NCBI RefSeq assembly: GCF_002154505.1
Contig: NZ_MUBM01000203.1
Coordinates: 1-37,540 of the forward strand
DNA length: 37,540 nucleotides
From: Streptomyces carpinensis
Lineage (GTDB): Bacteria > Actinomycetota > Actinomycetes > Streptomycetales > Streptomycetaceae
Reading direction: 5' to 3'
The position numbers were made by a program, and so were the translations under genes. This document shows positions 24,478 through 31,464 of this stretch, piece after piece. Within the stretch, counting starts at the first letter, position 1; each line of letters opens with the position of its first letter. The notes under the pieces were generated by a model, which saw only the letters and a list, made by a program, of their open reading frames with translations, was not told the DNA's origin and searched no databases.

Positions 24478-25257
24478 TCAGATGAATTTCTGGGTTGTGA
24501 GGAAGCCGGCCGCCTCGATGCCGCCCTTCCCCTCGTCCTCGACGATCGTGCCGACCTGCCGCGGCGGCCGCTTGCGGAATTCGGTCACTTCGGTCGCAGA
24601 CGCGCCGAGCCCGGCCTGGTCCGCCGTCAGCTCGAGGTCGGCGAGCGTCAGCACCTCAATCGGCTTCTTCTTCGCCGCCATGATCCCCTTGAAGGAGGGG
24701 TAGCGCGGCTCGTTGGTCTTCTCCACCACGCTCACGACAGCCGGGAGGTCAGCCTCCACCATGTCGTAGCCGTAGTCGGCCAGGCGGCGGACGCGGACGG
24801 ACTGCCCGTCGATCTCGACGCCGTCGGCGAAGGTGAGCTGCGGCACGCCGAGCCGCTCGGCCAGCATTGCCGCCAGGATCCCGGTCCGCGCGTCCGTCGA
24901 CTCCGATCCGAGTATCACCAAGTCGAAGCCGGTCCGTGCCAGGGCCGCCGCGAGCACGGCCGAGGTCACCAGGGCGTCCGAGCCGTGCAGCGCGGGATCG
25001 CTCACGTGCACGCCCTTGTCCCCGCCCATTGCGAGCGCCTTGCGGATCGACTCGGCCGCCTGGTCCGGTCCCATCGACAGGATTGTCACCTCACCCCCGT
25101 GCTTCTGAGCCAGTTGGAGGCCCTCCTCGATCGCGAACTCGTCGAGCTCGTTGATGACTGCCTCCACGGCTTCGCGGTCCACGGTGCTGTCGCCCGCCCG
25201 GAGTTCCCGGTCGAGACCCGTGTCCGGCACCTGTTTGACGCAGACTGTGATGTTCAT
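24478..25257 (-). CDS. etfB: Electron transfer flavoprotein, beta subunit
   Basis: This 259-residue EtfB opens MNITVCVKQVPDTGLDREL and contains TILSMGPDQAAESIRKALAMG, ILGSESTDARTG and the loop LPAVVSVVEKTNEPRYPSFKGIMAAKKKP, whose residues match the ETF beta signature and dehydrogenase recognition loop. ATG 25257 is chosen because family similarity starts at MNITV and GGAGGG lies 12 bases upstream; a TTG at 25269 sits directly against that ribosome-binding site and is less likely. It is the first gene of etfBA. Its N-terminus matches the remnant at 12672 closely. Confidence 0.94.
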   Translation of the reverse strand: MNITVCVKQVPDTGLDRELRAGDSTVDREAVEAVINELDEFAIEEGLQLAQKHGGEVTILSMGPDQAAESIRKALAMGGDKGVHVSDPALHGSDALVTSAVLAAALARTGFDLVILGSESTDARTGILAAMLAERLGVPQLTFADGVEIDGQSVRVRRLADYGYDMVEADLPAVVSVVEKTNEPRYPSFKGIMAAKKKPIEVLTLADLELTADQAGLGASATEVTEFRKRPPRQVGTIVEDEGKGGIEAAGFLTTQKFI

Positions 25258-25329
25258 GTTCGGCGCCAACCCTCCTCGTTCGCTGCCTGCGGTCGGCGGC
25301 GTACCCTGTGCTGCGCACCGCCGAGATAA

Positions 25330-25350
25330 TTCTAGAGTACGGTTCTAGCA
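25330..25350. promoter_or_regulatory. Operator 7, upstream of etfBA
   Basis: The core at 25332-25348 is CTAGAGTACGGTTCTAG, both halves good. It lies about 75 bp upstream of etfB (minus strand) and about 110 bp before the divergent permease start. No clear -35 or -10 box was found on either strand. Confidence 0.7.
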
Positions 25351-25419
25351 TGAGCGAGGGTTCGATCTCGGCGGGAGTTCTGCGCTACCTGAGGGGCCGG
25401 CTCGACTAGTCTGATGAAC

Positions 25420-25431
25420 AATTCTAGAATT
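25420..25431. promoter_or_regulatory. Operator half-site 8, before the fourth permease gene
   Basis: AATTCTAGAATT (25420-25431) contains one perfect CTAGAAT half. Neither side has a good partner half at the usual 3-bp spacing. It lies 28 bp before the permease ATG at 25459. It may be a low-affinity site beside operator 7. Confidence 0.4.
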
Positions 25432-25458
25432 GGCCTGCATCACTCGGGCAAGGATCCC

Positions 25459-27270
25459 ATGGCGGAAGGACGCAGGGTGACCATCAGTGTGCGCGCGGGC
25501 GACGGGCAGGAGTCGGCGACGGCGGAACCTGGCGACCGGTACAAGTGGGTCGCGCTGACGAACACCACGGTCGGCGTCCTGCTCGCGACCATCGACGCGT
25601 CGATCATGATCATCGCGATGCCGGACATCTTCCGCGGCATCCACCTCGACCCGCTGGTACCAGGCAACAACACGTACCTGTTGTGGATGATCCTCGGGTA
25701 TCTGGTGACGAGCAGCGTGCTCGTGGTCACTGTCGGCCGCCTCGGCGACCTGTTCGGCCGGGTGCGGATGTACAACCTCGGGTTCGTCATCTACACGATC
25801 GCCTCGCTGCTGCTCACCATCGACTGGATGACCGGCCGGTCGGGCGCGCTGTGGCTGCTGCTGTGGCGGATCGTGCAGGGCATCGGCGGTGCCTTCCTCG
25901 TCGGCAACTCCGGAGCGATCCTCACCGACGCTTTTCCGCCGCGGCAGCGAGGGCTCGCGCTCGGCATCAACAACGTCGCCGGCATCAGTGGGTCGTTCAT
26001 CGGCCTGGTTCTGGGCGGGGTCCTCGCGCCGATCAACTGGCGGCTGGTGTTCTTCGTTTCGGTGCCCTGCGGCGTGTTCGGCACTGTGTGGGCCTACCGT
26101 CGGCTGCGCGACCTGTCGGAGCGCAGCCACGAGCCGGTGGACTGGCTGGGCAACGTCACCTTCGCCGCCGGCATGATCCTGCTGATGGTGGGAATCACGC
26201 AGGGCGTGCAGCCCCACGACGGCCATGCCATGGGCTGGACAAGCCCGATCGTCGACGGGTTCATCGCGGCAGGCCTCGCCCTGCTGGCCGCCTTCGTGCT
26301 CGTCGAGACCAAGGTCGCGCACCCCATGTTCCGCCTTGGCCTGTTCAAGATCCGCGCCTTCACGTTCGGGACCATCTCCACGTTCCTGTCCGCGCTCGGT
26401 CGCGGCGGCCTGATGTTCATGCTGATCATCTGGCTGCAGGGCATCTGGCTTCCGCAGCACGGCTACAGCTTCGAGAAGACGCCGCTGTGGGCCGGGATCT
26501 ACATGCTCCCGCTGACGGTCGGCATGCTGACGGCGGGCCCGCTGTCGGGATACCTGTCGGACCGGTTCGGGTCGCGGCCGTTCGCAACCGGCGGCATGCT
26601 CGGTGCGGCCGTGAGCTTCGTTCTGCTTGAACTGCTGCCGATCGACTTCCCCTACCCTGTCTTCGCGCTGATCCTGCTGCTGTACGGCCTGTCCATGGGC
26701 TGCTTCTCCTCGCCGAACCGCGCGGGCGTCATGAACAGCCTGCCGGCCAGGCACCGCGGTGCCGGCGGCGGCATGAACTCGACCTTCATGAACTCGGCGC
26801 AGGTCTTCTCGCTCGGCATCTTCTTCAGCCTGATGATCGCGGGCCTCGCCGCGACGCTGCCGACCACGATGTCCGCCGGCCTGATCGCGCACGGGGTTCC
26901 GGCCGCTGACGCGCACCGGGTCAGCAGCCAGCCGCCGGTGTCGATCCTGTTCGCCTCGTTCCTCGGGTACAACCCGATAGAGCACCTGCTCGGCCCCTCC
27001 GTGCTCGGTCACCTGTCGGCCGCGAACGTGCACACCCTGACCGGGCGGTCCTACTTCCCCGCGCTCATCTCCGGGCCGTTTCGCTCCGGCCTGCGGGTGG
27101 CGTTCGCGTTCTCCATCGCGGCCTGTCTGATCGCGGCTGCCGCGTCGTGGTCGCGGGGCAAGCGCTACGTCGCGGCCGAGCACGAGCAGGCCGCCGCTGC
27201 GGCGGCCGCAGCGGACGACGTCGAGGTGCCCGCGGGCCAGGAGGACCTCCCCACGGACCTGGAGGCCTGA
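25459..27270 (+). CDS. MFS transporter, 14-TM DHA2 (EmrB/QacA) type
   Basis: This 603-residue protein has TTVGVLLATIDASIMIIAMP at the first membrane segment (the D1 motif of 14-TM exporters), the loop motif VGRLGDLFGRVRM, and SGSFIGLVLGGVLAPINWRLVFFVSVPCG (motif C). A large extracytoplasmic or cytoplasmic insert near residues 470-530 and a charged, Ala-rich tail add length. ATG 25459 is chosen: AAGGA lies 5 bases upstream, and the alternative ATG 25414 would put the operator half-site inside the gene. It is divergent from etfBA and ends at a strong terminator. Export of a toxic acid or import of a substrate are both possible. Confidence 0.85.
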   Translation: MAEGRRVTISVRAGDGQESATAEPGDRYKWVALTNTTVGVLLATIDASIMIIAMPDIFRGIHLDPLVPGNNTYLLWMILGYLVTSSVLVVTVGRLGDLFGRVRMYNLGFVIYTIASLLLTIDWMTGRSGALWLLLWRIVQGIGGAFLVGNSGAILTDAFPPRQRGLALGINNVAGISGSFIGLVLGGVLAPINWRLVFFVSVPCGVFGTVWAYRRLRDLSERSHEPVDWLGNVTFAAGMILLMVGITQGVQPHDGHAMGWTSPIVDGFIAAGLALLAAFVLVETKVAHPMFRLGLFKIRAFTFGTISTFLSALGRGGLMFMLIIWLQGIWLPQHGYSFEKTPLWAGIYMLPLTVGMLTAGPLSGYLSDRFGSRPFATGGMLGAAVSFVLLELLPIDFPYPVFALILLLYGLSMGCFSSPNRAGVMNSLPARHRGAGGGMNSTFMNSAQVFSLGIFFSLMIAGLAATLPTTMSAGLIAHGVPAADAHRVSSQPPVSILFASFLGYNPIEHLLGPSVLGHLSAANVHTLTGRSYFPALISGPFRSGLRVAFAFSIAACLIAAAASWSRGKRYVAAEHEQAAAAAAAADDVEVPAGQEDLPTDLEA

Positions 27271-27299
27271 GGGCGGGCGGCCCAGGGGCCCACGCAGAA

Positions 27300-27337
27300 C
27301 GCGAGGGGGGCCCGCCTGGCGGCGGGCCCCCCTCGCG
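27300..27337. terminator. Strong bidirectional terminator between convergent genes
   Basis: A perfect 17-bp stem, from CGCGAGGGGGGCCCGCC (27300-27316) to its complement (27321-27337), has a TGGC loop. It separates the rightward permease gene from the leftward thiolase-like gene, 29 bp and 16 bp from their stops. There is no T-run. Confidence 0.8.
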
Positions 27338-27353
27338 CTGGCGCGGGCTGCGG

Positions 27354-28499
27354 TTACCGTGGTTGCTTGCCGAGCACCAGCACTCCGCAGGCGGCGAACA
27401 TGCCGCCGTTGCCCAGCACCACGCTGATCTCCGGGTTGTCGACCTGGGCGGCCGCCTCGCCCCGGATCTGCCGGACGCCCTCCTGGATGGCGAACATGCC
27501 GTACATCCCGGTGTGCGTGTAGGACAGGCCGCCGCCGTTGGTGTTCAGCGGGAGGCGCCCGCCCGGCTCCGTGTTGCCCTCGGCGATGAACGGGCCGCCC
27601 TCGCCCTTGCCCACGAACCCGAGGGCCTCGAGGCCGTAGATCGGCACGTGCGCGAAGGCGTCGTAGATCATCAGGTGATCGACGTCGGCGGTGGTGATGC
27701 CCGCCTCGGCGAAGGCCTTCTGCCCCGCCTGGCGGAACATCTGCGATTCCGTGAAGTCGAGCATCTGCGAGATCATCGGGGTCTCGGACGACTCGCCGGT
27801 TCCGACCAGATGCACGGCCGGCTTGGGGAAGTCGGCCGCGCGCTCCGCCGACGTGACCACGAGCGCGCCGCCGCCGTCGGTGACCAGGCAGCACTCGAGC
27901 AGATGGAACGGGTAGGCCACGAGCCGGGAGTCGAGCACGTCCTCGACCGAGATGATGTCGCGGAACGCCGCCCGCGGGTTCTTGGCCGCCCACTGGCGCT
28001 GCGCCACGGCGACGTAGGCGAGCTGCTCGTGGGTGAGGCCGTACTCCTTCATGTACCGCAGCGCGGGGATGGTGAAGGTGGTGGTGGGCCCCAGGGTCCC
28101 GTACGGCGCCTCGAACTGGCCCACGGGCGAGGCCGCGTCCATTCGGTAGCCGGGCGCGCCGACCCGGGACCGGCCGGACTCTCCGTGGGTGATCAGGATC
28201 GTCTTGGCGTAGCCCGCCCTGATCGCCGCGATGGCATGTCGGACGTGCAGCAGGAAGGACGTCCCGCCGACGCCGGTGCCGTCCACCCAGTCGGGATAGA
28301 TGCCGAGCGCGTGCGCGACCTGGACCGGGCCCGGCGCGGCCACCGTTGCGATCCCGTCGATGTCTTTCATGGTCAGGCCCGCGTCGGCCACGGCGTTGAC
28401 GGCCGCCTCGATGTGCAGCGCCAGGGTGGAGTGGCCAGGCAGCTTGCCGAGCTCGTTGGTCTCGGCGGCACCCGCGATGATGACGCCAGGGTTGCTCAT
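27354..28499 (-). CDS. Thiolase-like protein of the SCP-x/Ltp2 (lipid-transfer) family without nucleophilic Cys
   Basis: This 381-residue protein has a thiolase fold: MSNPGVIIAGAAETNELG at the start, GVGGTSFLLHVRHAI where thiolases carry the nucleophilic Cys, CLVTDGGGALVV, NTNGGGLSYTHTGMYG, and GNGGMFAACGVLVLG at the end. Ser81 stands at the Cys position, so ordinary thiolysis is unlikely. Cys-less members such as Ltp2 act as retro-aldolases on beta-hydroxyacyl-CoA when complexed with a DUF35 protein. The DUF35 gene lies directly upstream and overlaps its start. ATG 28499 (TGATG overlap, GAGGAGG 4 bases before) is preferred over GTG 28502. It probably cleaves a carbon-carbon bond in the final pathway step. 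Confidence 0.85.
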   Translation of the reverse strand: MSNPGVIIAGAAETNELGKLPGHSTLALHIEAAVNAVADAGLTMKDIDGIATVAAPGPVQVAHALGIYPDWVDGTGVGGTSFLLHVRHAIAAIRAGYAKTILITHGESGRSRVGAPGYRMDAASPVGQFEAPYGTLGPTTTFTIPALRYMKEYGLTHEQLAYVAVAQRQWAAKNPRAAFRDIISVEDVLDSRLVAYPFHLLECCLVTDGGGALVVTSAERAADFPKPAVHLVGTGESSETPMISQMLDFTESQMFRQAGQKAFAEAGITTADVDHLMIYDAFAHVPIYGLEALGFVGKGEGGPFIAEGNTEPGGRLPLNTNGGGLSYTHTGMYGMFAIQEGVRQIRGEAAAQVDNPEISVVLGNGGMFAACGVLVLGKQPR

Positions 28500-28906
28500 C
28501 ACGCCTCCTCGGGGGTGAAGACCGGCAGCGATACGTCGCCGCGCTGCTCGAAGGTGACGCGCAGCGGCATGTCGAGCACCAGGGCCTCGGGCGTGTTGGG
28601 CACGCCTACCAGGTTTGTCATCATCCGCGGCCCCTCGGCGAGCTGGACCACGGCGATGGCGTACGGTGCCTCTTCATCGAACCCAGGCGCCGGCCGGTGG
28701 TTGATGACGTAGGAGTACAGCGTCGCCTTGCCGCTCGCGGTGAACCACTCGACGCTGGTCGAGCCGCACGATGGGCAGATCGGACGCGGGTAGAAGTACG
28801 GTTTGCCGCAGTCGGTGCAGCGCTGGATCCGCAGCTCGCCCGCCGCGCATCCGTTCCAGTAGGGCTTGGTCTCCGGCGTGGGTACCGGCGTCATCTTCGA
28901 TGCCAT
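28499..28906 (-). CDS. DUF35 OB-fold protein with zinc ribbon, partner of the thiolase-like protein
   Basis: This 135-residue protein has an N-terminal helix (TKPYWNGCAAGEL), a rubredoxin-like zinc ribbon with Cys30, Cys33, Cys44 and Cys47 (CTDCGKPYFYPRPICPSC), and an OB fold from about residue 55 (GKATLYSYVINHRP, PYAIAVVQLAEG). All four zinc ligands are kept. In steroid side-chain degradation the DUF35 domain of ChsH2 binds Ltp2 and is required for aldolase activity; the tight overlap with the thiolase-like gene (TGATG) suggests the same kind of complex here. It lies 7 bp after the SDR gene. Confidence 0.9.
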   Translation of the reverse strand: MASKMTPVPTPETKPYWNGCAAGELRIQRCTDCGKPYFYPRPICPSCGSTSVEWFTASGKATLYSYVINHRPAPGFDEEAPYAIAVVQLAEGPRMMTNLVGVPNTPEALVLDMPLRVTFEQRGDVSLPVFTPEEA

Positions 28907-28913
28907 CGGCGCC

Positions 28914-29798
28914 TCAGCCCTTCTTGCCGAGGATCGGGCCGAACGACCGCTCCACCTGCTCGGCGAGCGCGTCGGTCTCCCACGGGCCGGTGCCGATGAT
29001 CCGGCTGATCGGCTGCGGGTTGTTGTACAGCGAGACCTCGTAGCCCGACGAGTGGATCACCCGGCCGTTGATCCAGCCGGACGCCTCGGATGCCAGGTAG
29101 GCGACGATGGGTGCCACGTTGTCGGGCGAGCGCTCGTCGGCGGAGGAGTTCCTGGCCCGGCGCCGGTCGGTCGGCACCGAGTCGGTCATCCGGGTGGACG
29201 CACCCGGCGAGATGGCGTTAGCGGTGACGCCGTACTTGGCGAGCGAGTTCGCCGAGGAGTAGGTCAGGCCGACGATGCCCATCTTCGCCGCCGCGTAGTT
29301 CGGCTGCCCCGGTGCGCCGTGCAGGCCGGAGACCGACGTGAAGTTGATGATGCGGTTACTCGCGGACTCGTCGCGCAGCGAGCGCCAATGCGCGGACGCG
29401 AACCTCGTGGTGTTGAACGTCCCCTTCAAGTGCACCCGGATGACGTCGTCCCACTCCTGCTCGGTCATGTTGAACACCATCCGGTCGCGCAGGATGCCCG
29501 CCACGTTGACGAGGACGTCGAGCCTGCCGAAGGTGTCGATCGCGGTGCGGATGAGGCCCTCCGCCGCGGTGAAGTCGGAGATGTCGGCGCCGCTGGCGAT
29601 CGCCTTGCCGCCGGCCTTCTCGATCTCGGCCACGGTCTCCTGGGCCAGCCCGGAGTCCTGCCCGGAGCCGTCAACCGCCACGCCGAGGTCGTTGACCACC
29701 ACTGAGGCCCCCTCACGGGCCAGCAAGAGAGCCACCGACCGGCCGATGCCGCGCCCGGCGCCGGTGACGATCGCTACCCGCCCATCCAGTCGTGCCAA
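28914..29798 (-). CDS. SDR-family oxidoreductase of the MFE-2 (3-hydroxyacyl-CoA dehydrogenase) type
   Basis: This 294-residue protein has the cofactor motif TGAGRGIG, NDLGVAVDGSGQD after the second strand (characteristic of the peroxisomal multifunctional enzyme type 2 dehydrogenase), NVAG in place of NNAG, and the catalytic set in TSVSGLHGAPGQPNYAAAK. A C-terminal extension of about 40 residues follows SSGYEV. TTG 29798 follows AAGGAAGGG by about 10 bases; no ATG or GTG fits better. It is the first gene of the leftward SDR-DUF35-thiolase operon and lies behind operator 9. It most likely oxidises 3-hydroxyacyl-CoA before the carbon-carbon cleavage step. Confidence 0.88.
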   Translation of the reverse strand: MARLDGRVAIVTGAGRGIGRSVALLLAREGASVVVNDLGVAVDGSGQDSGLAQETVAEIEKAGGKAIASGADISDFTAAEGLIRTAIDTFGRLDVLVNVAGILRDRMVFNMTEQEWDDVIRVHLKGTFNTTRFASAHWRSLRDESASNRIINFTSVSGLHGAPGQPNYAAAKMGIVGLTYSSANSLAKYGVTANAISPGASTRMTDSVPTDRRRARNSSADERSPDNVAPIVAYLASEASGWINGRVIHSSGYEVSLYNNPQPISRIIGTGPWETDALAEQVERSFGPILGKKG

Positions 29799-29850
29799 GG
29801 CAGATCACCCTTCCTTCCACTGCGAAGACAGACCAGGAGTCAGAATCATG

Positions 29851-29889
29851 TTCTGGAATCAGGCTCTAGTAATTGACTACCTCTGTCAA
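29851..29889 (-). promoter_or_regulatory. Operator 9 with -35 box for the leftward operon
   Basis: On the minus strand TTGACA (29884-29889) precedes the palindrome core CTGGAATCAGGCTCTAG (29853-29869) by 14 bp, so the operator overlaps the -10 region. The SDR start is about 50 bp further. The 180 bp between this site and operator 10 hold nothing else recognisable. Confidence 0.65.
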
Positions 29890-30026
29890 GGGCGAGCGGC
29901 AGCCTCGCGCGGCCCGTGAGCGTCGACCGGCCCACCCGGGCGCTTGCTGACGGCCGCCGATCGGGCGGGCGCCAGTGGACTCGCGGTCCTGGTGTCGGGT
30001 GATGAGGCGACGGCCGGCGTTCGGTC

Positions 30027-30071
30027 TTGACATCAAGGAATAAGGCGAGATCCTAGTATCCAATTCTAGAT
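30027..30071 (+). promoter_or_regulatory. Operator 10 with -35 box for the rightward operon
   Basis: TTGACA at 30027-30032 is followed by the palindrome core CTAGTATCCAATTCTAG at 30053-30069, one of the best sites; it covers the expected -10 box (ATCCTA at 30050 with 17-bp spacing). The first gene starts at 30099. Confidence 0.75.
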
Positions 30072-30098
30072 TTTTGTATCCGGGGAGGGTTGGGGAGG

Positions 30099-31364
30099 AT
30101 GCCACAGCCTGAGGACCGGTCCGACGCCTACCTGGCCGCCAGGGAAGCGGCGCTGGGCTGGCTGACCGTCAACTGGGATCCACAATTGTCGGTACGCGCC
30201 TGGTGGGCGCGGCTCGCCGACTCCGGGTGGGGCTTCCCCACCTGGCCGGAGGACTGGTTCGGCCGCGGCCTGTCGGCCGACGCCGCCGCCGGCGTCCGGT
30301 CAGCGTTCCTGGAGGCCGGGGCTCTTCCGCCGCCCGCCAGCCTCGGCCAGCAGCTCGGCGCGCCGATGCTGCTGCTGCATGGCAACGCGGAGCAGAAGGC
30401 CAGGTTCCTGCCGCCCCTCGCCCGCGGCGAGGAGTCCTGGTGCCAGTTCTTCTCCGAGCCCGGCTCGGGCTCCGACCTGGCGAGCGCGCAAACCAGGGCG
30501 GTGCTCTCCGAGGCCGGCTGGACCGTCGACGGCCAGAAGGTCTGGACGTCGGGCGCCCAGTGGGCCGACCGAGGGATGCTGCTCGCCCGCACCAACCGGG
30601 ACGTTCCCAAGCACCAGGGACTGAGCTTCTTCGTCATCGACGTCGGCCAGCCCGGCATCGACGTCCGCCCGCTGCACCAGATGAACGGCGAGCACGGCTT
30701 CAACGAGGTCTTCTTCACCGGCGCCCACATCGACGACGACCGGATCATCGGCGAGGCCGGCGACGGCTGGTCGGCCGCCGTGACCGTGCTCATGTATGAG
30801 CGCTTCATGGCCTCGTTGCCCACGGCCATGCCGGGCCGCAAGGCCGGCCAGCTCGACGAGCCGGCCGGTGCCGCCGTCCAGCGCGCGGCGCAGGCGCGCA
30901 GCTCCGGCCGGACCGGGGTCAGCGAGCTGGTCATCGACGTCGCGGCCCGGCTGGGCGAGAGCGGCGACCCGGTCCTGCGGCAGCGGCTCGCGGCGCTGTG
31001 GGCGACGGAGACCATCAACGGCTACCTGGCCCGCGGCGGGCTCAGCGACCGCGAGAGCCGGCGGCCGAGTGCACACGGCTCGCTCACCAAGCTCGCCCGC
31101 TCCGAGCTGGTGCGGGCGGGCCGGGACACCGGGCTCAGCGTGCTCGGCGCGCAAGGGCTGCTTCAGGATCCCGCGGTCCCCGGCGGCAGCGAGATCCGGC
31201 ACCGTGCCCTGTCCAGCCCCGGCGCGTCGATCGCGGGCGGCACCGACGAGATTCAGCGCGGCATCGTCGGCGAGCGGGTGCTCGGGTTGCCCAAGGAGCC
31301 ACGCACCGACCGGGACGTCCCGTTCCGCGACCTCACCATCGGGACGCAGCGCCAAGCGCCCTGA
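30099..31364 (+). CDS. Acyl-CoA dehydrogenase (FadE-like, long-chain/IVD-type base)
   Basis: This 421-residue protein has WARLADSGWGFPTWPEDW at the start, FFSEPGSGSDLASAQT as the FAD/substrate signature, GQKVWTSGAQWADRG, and IAGGTDEIQRGIVGERVLGLPKEPR at the end. The C-terminal position that carries Glu in short-chain enzymes reads Gly (AGGTDE). Glu234 in LMYERF matches the base of isovaleryl- and long-chain-CoA dehydrogenases. ATG 30099 is chosen because GGGAGGG and GGGGAGG precede it; TTG 30090 is less likely. It is first in a five-gene rightward operon under operator 10. Such FadE pairs in steroid pathways form heteromers; the neighbour at 31465 is a candidate partner. Confidence 0.88.
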   Translation: MPQPEDRSDAYLAAREAALGWLTVNWDPQLSVRAWWARLADSGWGFPTWPEDWFGRGLSADAAAGVRSAFLEAGALPPPASLGQQLGAPMLLLHGNAEQKARFLPPLARGEESWCQFFSEPGSGSDLASAQTRAVLSEAGWTVDGQKVWTSGAQWADRGMLLARTNRDVPKHQGLSFFVIDVGQPGIDVRPLHQMNGEHGFNEVFFTGAHIDDDRIIGEAGDGWSAAVTVLMYERFMASLPTAMPGRKAGQLDEPAGAAVQRAAQARSSGRTGVSELVIDVAARLGESGDPVLRQRLAALWATETINGYLARGGLSDRESRRPSAHGSLTKLARSELVRAGRDTGLSVLGAQGLLQDPAVPGGSEIRHRALSSPGASIAGGTDEIQRGIVGERVLGLPKEPRTDRDVPFRDLTIGTQRQAP

Positions 31365-31464
31365 GTCACGGAGGGGCGGAGGCACGGCCGCCAGGACACC
31401 GGGCAGCGGCCCCCTTCCACACACGACCAGTACGCAGAGCAAGCACGAAGCCAGGAGGCTCTCC

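Noticed and set aside
25345..27993. Minus-strand open frame of 882 codons opposite the fourth permease and the thiolase-like gene
   Set aside because: It is antisense to two well-supported genes; its composition (Arg, Gly, Asp, His rich, no family motifs) is typical of high-GC shadow frames.
1350..30071. Identifying the palindromes as KstR or KstR2 operators
   Set aside because: Half-sites resemble KstR (CTAGAAC) but the spacer is one base longer, and the TetR proteins here are not recognisably KstR. Only a resemblance is claimed.
30796..31464. Upstream extension of the dehydrogenase at 31465
   Set aside because: The frame is open through the previous gene, but family similarity and a ribosome-binding site both begin at ATG 31465.
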